64,000 nt of DNA, from assembly GCA_046329235.1 (NCBI GenBank), contig JAXLVA010000001.1, positions 2,108,001 through 2,172,000 of the forward strand. Direction: 5' to 3'. The notes beneath the pieces were generated by a model. That model saw only the letters and a list, made by a program, of their open reading frames with translations. It was not told the origin of the DNA and ran no database searches. Shown here piece by piece: positions 51,774 through 59,573 of the stretch. The position numbers were made by a program, and so were the translations under genes. Positions within the stretch are counted from its first letter, which is position 1. Each line of letters begins with the position of its first letter. The stretch is from JALONH01 sp046329235. GTDB taxonomy: Bacteria > Bacteroidota > Bacteroidia > Cytophagales > Cytophagaceae.

Positions 51774-52259
51774 ATGACAACACGTAATAAAATGGAATAC
51801 TTGGTAAAAGACGAACAACTCGAATTAAAATATGAACACGGAAAAGGTGCTTGGACTTATCATATTCAAATCCCGAACACCAAACACATTGTCGGAAAAT
51901 GGGGTTCATTAAAAGTATCTGGCACTATTGACAATTACAAAATTGATAGTATCAACCTATTTACAATTACAGGGCAAGACAAACTAATTTCCATTAATGA
52001 CAAAATCCGTAAAGCAATTAATAAAAGCGGAGGCGACAAAGTTAGGGTGACACTTTACTTGCTGACTTCAGAGAAACAAATTACCGAAAAGGAAATTTTA
52101 GAAACATTCAAAGAAGCAGGAGTTATTAAAGCCTTTGAAAAATTGGCAGACGAAGAACAAAAAGAAATTATTGGCAAAATTGCATCATCCAAATCGGAAG
52201 ACAAACAAGTTAAAATGATTTTGAAATTTATTGACCAATTAAGCAAAAGCAATGATTAA
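51774..52259 (+). CDS. DUF1905 / OmdA-like protein, cassette gene 1
   Basis: A 161-residue protein. The first ~95 residues are a DUF1905 beta-barrel-like domain (GKGAWTYHIQIPN, GKWGSLKVSGTID, VRVTLYLL). The rest is the helical end of the YdeI/OmpD-associated family (AFEKLADEEQKEIIGKIASS, KQVKMILKFIDQL). Members have been called bacteriocin-protection proteins, without a known reaction. ATG 51792 is another possible start. It is the first gene of the cassette, 16 bases from the crossover, and overlaps the second gene by 8 bases. Confidence 0.85.
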   Translation: MTTRNKMEYLVKDEQLELKYEHGKGAWTYHIQIPNTKHIVGKWGSLKVSGTIDNYKIDSINLFTITGQDKLISINDKIRKAINKSGGDKVRVTLYLLTSEKQITEKEILETFKEAGVIKAFEKLADEEQKEIIGKIASSKSEDKQVKMILKFIDQLSKSND

Positions 52260-52929
52260 ACAGACTTCGCTCGACTTCCTTTCAAAACTTAAAAAGAATA
52301 ACTCAAAAGATTGGTTTGAACAAAACCGATATTTTTATGACCATTACAAAACTGACATTTTAGAATTAACAGAAAACCTTTTGACAGGATTATCAAAATT
52401 TGAACAAGCCATTTCACAAGCCAATTTAGACCCAAAAAAGTGTTTGACAAGAGTAAACAGAGATTTGCGATTTTCAAAAGACAAGACACCATACAAAAAC
52501 TATGTTTTAATTGTATTCAACAAAAATGGTTTTCACGGCAACACGGCAGGATATTATATCCAAATTGAGCCAAGTGCTAACTTTTTAGGTGGTGGAATTT
52601 GGCAGACAACACCTGAACTTCTTAAAAAAATACGTCAAGAAATAGACTATTCATTTAATGACATTAATAAAATTATATCATCACCAAAGTTTCAAAAGAC
52701 CTTTCCAAATGGAATACAAGGTGTGGGCAAACTAAAAAAAATGCCAGACGGTTATGACGAGACAAATCCAGCAAGCGAACTTTTAAAAATGAAAGGGTTT
52801 TGTACTAAGGAAATCATAAGCGATAAAACTCTATTAAGTAAAGACTGCATTGCAACAATCTTGGACAGTTTCAAGACTTCAAAACCATTAATTGACTACA
52901 TAAACAAAGCAATTGAGTATGACGAATAA
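52252..52929 (+). CDS. DUF2461 protein, cassette gene 2
   Basis: A 225-residue protein of the DUF2461 (TIGR02453-type) family. It has the start SLDFLSKLKKNNSKDWFEQNR, the conserved core RVNRDLRFSKDKTPYKNYVLIVF and GYYIQIEPSANFLGGGIWQ, and a C-terminal helical part. The function is unknown; many cassettes and accessory regions carry members. It overlaps the DUF1905 gene by 8 bases, so both are made together, and stops 10 bases before the attC-like site. Confidence 0.92.
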   Translation: MIKQTSLDFLSKLKKNNSKDWFEQNRYFYDHYKTDILELTENLLTGLSKFEQAISQANLDPKKCLTRVNRDLRFSKDKTPYKNYVLIVFNKNGFHGNTAGYYIQIEPSANFLGGGIWQTTPELLKKIRQEIDYSFNDINKIISSPKFQKTFPNGIQGVGKLKKMPDGYDETNPASELLKMKGFCTKEIISDKTLLSKDCIATILDSFKTSKPLIDYINKAIEYDE

Positions 52930-52939
52930 AAAGCCCGAA

Positions 52940-53066
52940 CCGCTAACAGCCATTTGCCGCAATGGGGGCTGACGTGGTTAAATCATGTGCAGTGCTTCTA
53001 TCAACATTTGTGCTTGGCTGACAATGAAGTATTCCAAAATCACCCACTGCGCCAAGCGGCAAAACG
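52940..53066 (+). other. attC-like recombination site of the cassette
   Basis: The left arm is CCGCTAAC (R'') then AGCCA then TTTGCCGC (L''). The right arm is GCGGCAAA (L') at 53056-53063 then ACG at the crossover, which in the circular form continues TTAGCGG (R'). R and L arms each pair perfectly over 8 bases, with unequal spacers (5 and 2 bases), which gives the extrahelical bases and strand choice known for attC hairpins. About 95 bases of imperfectly paired sequence lie between. The total length is within the usual range (about 57-145 bases). Confidence 0.8.
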
Positions 53067-53498
53067 TTACCTCAGCGGAAACTCAATTTCCATAAAACTT
53101 TTCATGGATACAGCCTTACCGTCATACATGCCCGGTTTATAAAAAACAGGAAGTGTATTAAACACTCGTAGCACTTCCGCATTTAATGTAGGCGATATAC
53201 CTTTGCGGATAACTACATCTTTTACATATCCATTCATATTCACTACATACCAAACTTCCATCACTCCCTTTACTACACTATCTCCCTCTATCGAAGGAAC
53301 TACAATTTGGTTTAATACATATTTTTTCAAATGAGCATTATCCGTATCACCTTGATAAAACTGCGGAACAGTTTCTTCTACGCTAACTGATTTATTAGGA
53401 TGAGATTGAGTTGAATCAGACGTAACCGTCTGCGAAAACGAAGACACACAAATTCCTATGGAAAAATAGGAGGATAACAATAAATGGTGCGCATTCAT
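53067..53498 (-). CDS. Secreted TonB C-terminal-domain protein
   Basis: A 143-residue protein with a signal peptide (cleavage near SSFSQ), a short linker and a TonB C-terminal domain (LKKYVLNQIVVPSIEGD, VKGVMEVWYVVNMNGYVKDV, ISPTLNAEVLRVFNTLPVF). It lacks the usual N-terminal membrane anchor, so it is probably a periplasmic TonB-like domain protein rather than a true energy transducer. Its TAA stop is read from the first TTA after the right cassette crossover, so the cassette was inserted exactly at the end of this gene without altering its coding sequence. Confidence 0.88.
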   Translation of the reverse strand: MNAHHLLLSSYFSIGICVSSFSQTVTSDSTQSHPNKSVSVEETVPQFYQGDTDNAHLKKYVLNQIVVPSIEGDSVVKGVMEVWYVVNMNGYVKDVVIRKGISPTLNAEVLRVFNTLPVFYKPGMYDGKAVSMKSFMEIEFPLR

Positions 53499-53723
53499 GA
53501 CAAAGAAGGATTTATAAAATTAGTAGTAACAATTACAATCCAATCAGATTTTTATCCGATTACCTTTTGTACAATAATAAGTACTCCTATTTTTGTACAA
53601 TAAAAAAGCCCTTACACAAATCAAACAATGACCTAATATAGTGATTTTTAAATATATAATCCATAAGTACTATCTCAAACTTTTTAAACTTTTAAGAGCC
53701 ATTTTTTTGTAACTTAAAGTCTT

Positions 53724-54824
53724 ATGTTGAGGTTTTGTATCTTTCTTGCATTTTTACTTCTAAGCAACTTGATCCTTTATGGGCAACATGTGCTCTATGG
53801 GGAACGTAATTTAGCCCAAGATTCCAATCGAATTTACTTCGATAAGGATGGCTACATTTACCCTTCTTATAATATCTCCAATACTAGCTTAGAACAAAGT
53901 AATGCCTCTATAAAGAAATGGTATGAGCAAAATGAAAACACCTTCATACAAATTGGCCGTTTATACCATTGCTCATTCCATCAGTATAGTGATGCCAATT
54001 TTATCACATTAAATGATTCCATTTTTGCTAATCAAATTCAAAAACTAAACAACTCAAATCAAACTACCCTTTCCTTTTTCATACATGGATATAGAAAACC
54101 TTTTACCAATGTAAATAATACTTGGACTTCCCAAGCTGACTTTCGTGTATTGACGAATAACTTTAAAAGCTACAATCACTCCAATTCCAAAAACATTGAA
54201 GTGTACTGGGATGCTTACTATGACTGCTGTTTTTCAGCCAACAAAAAACAAAACGAATATTTATTTCATCTGTTTGAGTTAGCACAAAAGAATGCGGAAT
54301 TGGTGGGGAGCTCACTCAAAAGAATTCTCTGCGGAATTCAAAAAGATACTATTAATATTATCACCCATAGTTTAGGTGCTAAAGTAGCCATGTATAGTAT
54401 TTTAAATATCAGCGACAACAACGCACTTACTCCTACCGCAAACAAATTAAATATTTGTTTGATAGCTCCGGCTATTTCTCCTGAGCTGATTAGTAAAAAC
54501 TACTGGTCAAGAAACTCAACGGTGGACTATAAAAACAACGACAATTATTCTTTGCATATCATATACAATGAAAAAGATTTTGTATTAAAAAAGCGCGACA
54601 ACAAGATAGGTATATTGGGGCCGGGACCATATAAATATGGAATCACTACACTTGGGTGTAACCACCATAACTCAACAATCAAACTTGAAAAGTATTTCAA
54701 AACAACTTTCCCTCAATCTCCTATTCATTTATACAATATGAGTTATATTGGGAAATGTCACCACGTAAGATGTTATTGCGATGGAAGTAATATGGAGGAA
54801 ACGTTTAGGTATATGGAGAAATAA
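53724..54824 (+). CDS. Secreted alpha/beta-hydrolase of DUF900/lipase-like type
   Basis: A 366-residue protein with signal peptide (cleavage after LILYGQ). An alpha/beta-hydrolase core is visible: oxyanion strand LSFFIHGYRKP (about residue 115), the nucleophile elbow IITHSLGAKVAMY (Ser near residue 215, with T-H-S-L-G in place of GxSxG), and a late HH pair as candidate catalytic histidines. It resembles the DUF900 group. The substrate is unknown. The C-terminal end has four cysteines (CHHVRCYCDG). It is directly followed by two co-oriented genes with 2-base gap and 4-base overlap. Confidence 0.78.
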   Translation: MLRFCIFLAFLLLSNLILYGQHVLYGERNLAQDSNRIYFDKDGYIYPSYNISNTSLEQSNASIKKWYEQNENTFIQIGRLYHCSFHQYSDANFITLNDSIFANQIQKLNNSNQTTLSFFIHGYRKPFTNVNNTWTSQADFRVLTNNFKSYNHSNSKNIEVYWDAYYDCCFSANKKQNEYLFHLFELAQKNAELVGSSLKRILCGIQKDTINIITHSLGAKVAMYSILNISDNNALTPTANKLNICLIAPAISPELISKNYWSRNSTVDYKNNDNYSLHIIYNEKDFVLKKRDNKIGILGPGPYKYGITTLGCNHHNSTIKLEKYFKTTFPQSPIHLYNMSYIGKCHHVRCYCDGSNMEETFRYMEK

Positions 54825-54826
54825 TT

Positions 54827-55483
54827 ATGACGGACGATATAAATCTTAATGATAATTATATGGACGACTTACCCTACAGTTATAATAATCGGGCAATAAC
54901 AGACTTCATAAAAGAACAAGTAAAAATTCATGCTCAATGTGTAAACATCCTAAACCAAAGATTACTTGTTTCAAAATCATCACCAAAAAGTTTTGATTCC
55001 TTCCATTCCTTCCAATACATCACTCCTTTATTTCAAGAGAATTATTCCAAATCATTCCCTACTCATTCTTTAAATATATCCTTCATCGATTACGAGACTA
55101 CCTTTTTCCAACGCAAAACATGGAAAACATTTATCGACCGATATGTCATAGGGCATTTAAAAGTGAATAAAACATATCCTACAACATATATTGTAGAGGA
55201 GTCTTTGAGCGATAAAATCGCTAATGTTTTTACTAACCAAGATTTAAACTTTGATCAATACAAAAACTTTTCAAAAACTTTCAAGGTATTAACAAACGAT
55301 AAGGATAAACTAAGGTCTATGTTGGAATCTAAATCCCTTGACCTACTAGCCGACTTTCCTGATATGGAAATTGAGTTATACAATAACGAGATTTATTTTC
55401 GCAGTTCCAGAAAATCTATTTCTTTAGAAGAGGTACAAAAATTTTGCGAACTAACTAAAGTAGTTATTGAAGTTTTTAGTTGA
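54827..55483 (+). CDS. Protein of unknown function
   Basis: A 218-residue cytoplasmic protein, AT-rich in codon use, rich in Phe, Tyr, Lys and Asn, without signal peptide, helix or motif I recognise. It starts 2 bases after the lipase-like gene stop, so it is probably translated from the same message; it might be its partner, for instance an immunity-like or regulatory protein, but that is speculation. Confidence 0.65.
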   Translation: MTDDINLNDNYMDDLPYSYNNRAITDFIKEQVKIHAQCVNILNQRLLVSKSSPKSFDSFHSFQYITPLFQENYSKSFPTHSLNISFIDYETTFFQRKTWKTFIDRYVIGHLKVNKTYPTTYIVEESLSDKIANVFTNQDLNFDQYKNFSKTFKVLTNDKDKLRSMLESKSLDLLADFPDMEIELYNNEIYFRSSRKSISLEEVQKFCELTKVVIEVFS

Positions 55484-55509
55484 TACTCTACTTAAATAAT
55501 TCATCCTTC

Positions 55510-56079
55510 ATGCCTACTACTGACATTTCCATATTTTATCCTCCTACGGTTGCCGCTTGGAGAAAATGGTTAGAAAAGAATCATGTATCTCAAAAAGCAG
55601 TATGGGTAGTTTTTTATAATAAAGCTTCAAAGAAAAAAACGATTACTTGGAGTGAAGCTGTCGATGTTGCATTATGTTTCGGTTGGATAGACAGTAAAAA
55701 AGTGAAAATAGACCATGAAACAGCTCATCAATTTTTTAGCAAACGAAAAGCGGTAAGTACGTGGTCAAAAATCAATAAAAACAAAGTAGACAAACTAATC
55801 AAGGAAGGTCTTATGACCCAAGCGGGCGTAGACATCATTGAAATTGCCAAGCAAAATGGTTCGTGGACAATTTTAGATGAAACAGAAGAACTGATTATCC
55901 CAAAGGATTTAGAAGAGGCTTTCCAAAAGAAGAAAGGTAGTAAAGATGTATTTTTAGGTTGGAGCAAATCGGTCAAAAAATATCACTTACAATATTTAGT
56001 ATTGGCTAAGCGACCTGAAACAAGAGCTAAACGAATTCAAGGCTTAATGACCATCATTAAAGAGTATAAAAGCAAGTAA
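55510..56079 (+). CDS. YdeI/OmpD-associated (OmdA) family protein
   Basis: A 189-residue protein of the YdeI/OmdA family, once described as protecting against some bacteriocins. Motifs: WRKWLEKNHVSQKAVWVVFYNKASKKK, EAVDVALCFGWIDSKKVKID, FSKRKAVSTWSKINKNKVDKLI and the end YLVLAKRPETRAKRIQGLM. The frame opens upstream at 55480 inside the preceding gene, but ATG 55510 starts the usual family N-terminus. It is the second OmdA-related gene near the cassette (the other is cassette gene 1). Confidence 0.92.
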   Translation: MPTTDISIFYPPTVAAWRKWLEKNHVSQKAVWVVFYNKASKKKTITWSEAVDVALCFGWIDSKKVKIDHETAHQFFSKRKAVSTWSKINKNKVDKLIKEGLMTQAGVDIIEIAKQNGSWTILDETEELIIPKDLEEAFQKKKGSKDVFLGWSKSVKKYHLQYLVLAKRPETRAKRIQGLMTIIKEYKSK

Positions 56080-56084
56080 GTTTC

Positions 56085-56165
56085 CTGCGTCAGGGATTGA
56101 AGCGTAAATCCTTTTGCGAGGTACGAGCAAAAGATTGTAGCGGAAAGCCCGCCCGGACGCCCCAT
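56085..56165. repeat. Structured intergenic element
   Basis: AATCCTTTTGC and GCAAAAGATT pair around a 9-base loop with one bulge, flanked by GGGATTGAAGCG and GATTGTAGCGG, two related blocks. GC content is higher than around it. It looks like a dispersed intergenic repeat; it also separates two convergent genes and could act as a terminator. Confidence 0.5.
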
Positions 56166-56175
56166 AAACTAATGA

Positions 56176-56925
56176 CTATTCTGAATCAGTAGTACTCAAC
56201 AACCTACCTACTAAAAGAAGTGAAAACAAATTAGCCCAGACAGCTTCCAGTACTGCTATGTTTTGAACTAAGGGGATCGCATTCTCTAAGGCATCTCGTC
56301 CGCCGATAGTAGTTAAGCTAAAATAAATGCATAAGGTATAACTCTCCAATCCCAACGTCACCGGAACACCCATAGCTCCCGGACTCGCAATAGAAATTAA
56401 ATCATACATACTACCAAATGAAATTCCTATCATAAAAAAAACACAAGCCGAACCCCAAAGCTTCTCGTCAAATTTTTTACGACCTTCAAACAAATCCAAA
56501 ATGGTAAAATAAATTACAGTTGCTTCTACCAAGAACAACACCGAATGTATAAATAACAAATAAGGACGTTTTTCAATATCTCCGTCTATGAAATCATAAA
56601 ATGGATTGATAGCATATAATGCCAAAATGTATGACCCTAAAATCAAAACAGACAAAAAAGTTATGACAATTTGAAAACGCATCAGATTGCGTAAAAAATC
56701 CCAAAGGAAATACACATACAAACCTCCCAAGGACAAGAAAATAGTATCACGCACCATCTGTGCCGTTGTATTAGTAAACCCAATAATGGCAAACCCTTCT
56801 TTTAATATCAAGGCTGAAAAAATAATCAAAGCTTGTAAAATAACAATCACACGATAATCACGCATGATTTCGGCTCGCTTGTCCGGATTGAAATTTTTAG
56901 TGGCAATGAATTGATATAAATTCAT
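56176..56925 (-). CDS. Ion-channel-like membrane protein
   Basis: A 249-residue protein with about six membrane helices. The last two enclose a pore-loop-like segment (YFSLTTIGGRDALENA, residue ~205) followed by NIAVLEAVWANLFSLLLVGRLL, the pattern of the two-helix potassium-channel module, although the selectivity filter reads TIGGRD rather than TxGYGD. It may be a cation channel with changed selectivity. It lies at the downstream end of the carotenoid genes, 61 bases after crtYcd, in the same direction. Confidence 0.78.
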   Translation of the reverse strand: MNLYQFIATKNFNPDKRAEIMRDYRVIVILQALIIFSALILKEGFAIIGFTNTTAQMVRDTIFLSLGGLYVYFLWDFLRNLMRFQIVITFLSVLILGSYILALYAINPFYDFIDGDIEKRPYLLFIHSVLFLVEATVIYFTILDLFEGRKKFDEKLWGSACVFFMIGISFGSMYDLISIASPGAMGVPVTLGLESYTLCIYFSLTTIGGRDALENAIPLVQNIAVLEAVWANLFSLLLVGRLLSTTDSE

Positions 56926-56986
56926 AAGGTATATTTAAGACGATAAAGAAACTGAACACTAGTAAAAATAATATAATTTCGAATAC

Positions 56987-57691
56987 CTACCTCATATGTC
57001 CCTTATTTAGATGCATTCTTTTTCGGAACCATTCCAACAAAGCTACTCCCATCATAATTAATAACATCCCATAAAACGTATCCTCCACGGGAATAGTCCC
57101 CATTCTAATCTGCAGGTTCTCCGCATCGTTATACCAAACTACCTCTTCCTCTATTCCTGTACCGGTAAGTATACCGTTCACTATGAAAAATGGAATGAGC
57201 ACAACCAAATACGATAAATAGAATCTGCCTAAATAGCTCACCTTCCAAACAAACTGCATTAAAAATATAAATACAGAAAGTAATATAAAGGTGGTACTTG
57301 TATAAAGTCTACCCCAATATAAAACACCTAACACCCCCAGTGCAATTATTAAAACTATACTAATGTATTTACTGGATTGTTGGAATAAATCTTTTTTGAT
57401 GAAATAATTTAATGCCACATAAATAAATATACTAGCATAAGGAATACATAAAAAGAACAACCATTCTTCTATCGGCAGCCCTAACAGATACCAACCACAA
57501 ATGTATCTAGGATTAAACCCCCAAACTCCCCAGTGAGTAAATAACACATCCCAACCAATAAACAATAATGCAGGAATTAATATAGCCGGAAATAATATTT
57601 TCCATTCTTTATATAAGGAGATACGTGGATCAAAACTTCTCCAAAGCGGAACAGAGATCGAAAGTAGATTAATTAATAGATAGGTATACAT
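56987..57691 (-). CDS. crtYcd: Lycopene cyclase, CrtYcd type
   Basis: A 234-residue membrane protein with two fused lycopene-cyclase domains, each of three to four helices and each with the family motif (LPIEEWLFFLCIPY and IPVEDTFYGMLLI). This is the fused CrtYc-CrtYd form found in Bacteroidota and archaea; it closes both ends of lycopene to give beta-carotene. Its start overlaps the crtZ stop by one base. With crtI, crtB, idi and crtZ it forms one minus-strand operon for zeaxanthin-type carotenoids. Confidence 0.93.
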   Translation of the reverse strand: MYTYLLINLLSISVPLWRSFDPRISLYKEWKILFPAILIPALLFIGWDVLFTHWGVWGFNPRYICGWYLLGLPIEEWLFFLCIPYASIFIYVALNYFIKKDLFQQSSKYISIVLIIALGVLGVLYWGRLYTSTTFILLSVFIFLMQFVWKVSYLGRFYLSYLVVLIPFFIVNGILTGTGIEEEVVWYNDAENLQIRMGTIPVEDTFYGMLLIMMGVALLEWFRKRMHLNKGHMR

Positions 57692-58185
57692 TATTTAGAC
57701 ACAGACTTTTTGGCGTCTTTCCAATATTTGAATGGGACCAACAACATACCAAAACACTCACCATCTTCTTTAGTTAAATATTTATGATGTACTTTATGTG
57801 CTTTACGAATAGCCATTAAATAGGGGTTTTTAGTCCTAGTAAGTACTTTTAATCTTTGATGTATGAATAAATCATGAACGATAAAATAACACAAGCCATA
57901 TAAAGCAATACCTAATCCAATCCAAAAACGATAATCAAACTCATTCATAGATCCAATCAGGAATAACAAAAAACTCGGGACTGCAAAAATGATAAAGAAG
58001 CTATCATTTTTTTCGAAGAATATTTTATCCTCACCATGAACATGATGATCTTGATGTAAAAACCAGCCCCAACCATGCATCACATATTTATGGGTAAACC
58101 AAGCCATAAACTCCATGAAGAAGAATGTACCTACAACGAATAATATATTAAACCACACTTGCATGGACATACTTTTTAAAATCAT
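57691..58185 (-). CDS. crtZ: Beta-carotene hydroxylase
   Basis: A 164-residue non-haem di-iron hydroxylase of the inner membrane that adds 3- and 3'-hydroxyl groups to beta-carotene to make zeaxanthin. All histidine boxes are present: HKYVMH, HQDHHVH, HDLFIHQR and HKVHHK. ATG 58185 overlaps idi by 38 bases; later in-frame ATGs at 58170 and 58164 give a smaller overlap and may be the real start (MQVWFNILFVV). Confidence 0.95.
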   Translation of the reverse strand: MILKSMSMQVWFNILFVVGTFFFMEFMAWFTHKYVMHGWGWFLHQDHHVHGEDKIFFEKNDSFFIIFAVPSFLLFLIGSMNEFDYRFWIGLGIALYGLCYFIVHDLFIHQRLKVLTRTKNPYLMAIRKAHKVHHKYLTKEDGECFGMLLVPFKYWKDAKKSVSK

Positions 58186-58675
58186 TAAATGTAATTTTAA
58201 ACCACTCCGTATACATAGACGGATTAAGTTTTATATCTTTTTCTAATTCAGATAAGTCCATATAAGAGACCTCTGCAACTTCATCTTTATTAAATACAGG
58301 AGTATCATTATAACGACCTATATAAACATAATCTAACTCATGTTCCGTAAGTCCGCCCCCAACATCTGCCTTATAAATAAAATCATATACTTTACGAAAA
58401 GATGCTATAATTCCCATCTCTTCCATTAATCTGCGTTTTACGGCTTGGTCACTTTCTTCGCCAACTCGCTGATGACTACAACAAGTATTTGTCCATAAGC
58501 CGGGACTATGATATTTGGTCAATGCTCTTTTCTGCATTAACAATTTCCCATCATCATTTAATAGAAAAACAGAAAATGCTCTATGAAGTACGCCTTTTTG
58601 GTGAGCCTCTAATTTACCCATCACACCAACTTCATGATCCAACTCATTTACAAGTACTACGTTTTCTTCTTGCAT
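58148..58675 (-). CDS. idi: Isopentenyl-diphosphate delta-isomerase, type 1
   Basis: A 175-residue Nudix-fold isomerase that interconverts IPP and DMAPP in isoprenoid synthesis. Key residues: LLMQKRALTKYHSPGLWTNTCCSHQR with the catalytic cysteine, RRLMEEMGI (Nudix helix), and the second acid in EHELDYVYIG. It sits between crtB and crtZ, supplying the C5 balance for carotenoid formation. Overlap with crtZ suggests coupled translation. Confidence 0.95.
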   Translation of the reverse strand: MQEENVVLVNELDHEVGVMGKLEAHQKGVLHRAFSVFLLNDDGKLLMQKRALTKYHSPGLWTNTCCSHQRVGEESDQAVKRRLMEEMGIIASFRKVYDFIYKADVGGGLTEHELDYVYIGRYNDTPVFNKDEVAEVSYMDLSELEKDIKLNPSMYTEWFKITFNDFKKYVHASVV

Positions 58676-58736
58676 TCGAATGTTGTTTTACTATTCCACT
58701 ATTAATTTAATCATTTTTATCCAGATATAGGATCTC

Positions 58737-59573
58737 TTATAATAGGTTTAACTTATATCTCATAAAAGAATAACACAATAGGCCTATTTTATTCTTATTA
58801 GAGATACGTATGCGTTTATTCAATATTTGCGAACAAGGCACCTCCTTAATTTTTCTAAATAAGGAATAGTAATAAATAAATGCCACATACACTCCAAATC
58901 GGGCACTTCTAGGAAGTCTCTTGATACCCTCCAATCCATCATTAAAATCTTTTTGAATATCCTCTTCAATAGTTGATTTGGTTTGTTGGTCAAAGGATTT
59001 CATTTCCACTTTTGGAAAATAGGTTCTGCCTAGAGCCTGGTAATCGGCCTTGATATCCCTTAAGAAATTTATCTTTTGAAATGCCGCACCTAGACGTTGG
59101 GCACTATATTCCAAACGTTGATACATTTCCTCATCACCATTACAAAATATTTTCAAGCACATGAGCCCAACTACTTCTGCTGAACCTACTATATATTGTT
59201 CATAGCCGGATTGGTCATAGGATGTTCTTTTTAAATCCATTTCCATACTATCCAAAAATGTATCTATATGCTGACGACTTATTTGATACTGATGTACGGC
59301 AGATTGAAAAGCATTCAAAATTGGATTCAAACTGATACGCTCATCCAAAGCACGATAGGTGTCTTCTCTGAAACGTTTTAATAATTCTTCCTTGTTATAC
59401 TCATGAAAACTATCTACAATCTCATCCGCTATACGAACAAAACCATATACAGCGTAGATAGCAGGTCGTATTTGAGGATTCAACAATTTAATCCCTAAGG
59501 AAAAAGAGGTACTATAACGATTGGTCACCATTTTACTCGCACGTAACGAGACTACATCAAATAACTCTTTCAT
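58737..59573 (-). CDS. crtB: Phytoene synthase
   Basis: A 278-residue squalene/phytoene synthase that joins two geranylgeranyl diphosphates to phytoene. The first aspartate-rich motif DEIVD (about residue 48) and the later YIVGSAEVVGLM, AFQKINFLRDIKADYQALGRTY with the second aspartate-rich region are visible. Its ATG overlaps the crtI stop by 4 bases (ATGA). Confidence 0.95.
   Translation of the reverse strand: MKELFDVVSLRASKMVTNRYSTSFSLGIKLLNPQIRPAIYAVYGFVRIADEIVDSFHEYNKEELLKRFREDTYRALDERISLNPILNAFQSAVHQYQISRQHIDTFLDSMEMDLKRTSYDQSGYEQYIVGSAEVVGLMCLKIFCNGDEEMYQRLEYSAQRLGAAFQKINFLRDIKADYQALGRTYFPKVEMKSFDQQTKSTIEEDIQKDFNDGLEGIKRLPRSARFGVYVAFIYYYSLFRKIKEVPCSQILNKRIRISNKNKIGLLCYSFMRYKLNLL

Larger units (their letters stand above)
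51758..53066 (+). mobile_element. Integron-type gene cassette, 1309 bp, two genes
   Basis: The segment starts after G51757 with TTAGCGG and ends after ACG at 53066, each crossover being G^TTA. Its first bases GTTAGCGG (51757-51764) are the exact reverse complement of CCGCTAAC (52940-52947), the outer arm of the attC-like site at its other end, and partial complementarity continues (GTCAGGCT against AGCCCGAAC). That is what an inserted circular cassette must show. Two plus-strand genes fill it with a 16-base leader. A recombinase remnant lies upstream. Other explanations for so exact a match of three separate features are hard to find. Confidence 0.82.

Noticed and set aside
52954..53142. 62-codon ORF across the right end of the cassette
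   Set aside because: It lies within the attC-like site and the end of the TonB-domain gene and has no protein-like features.
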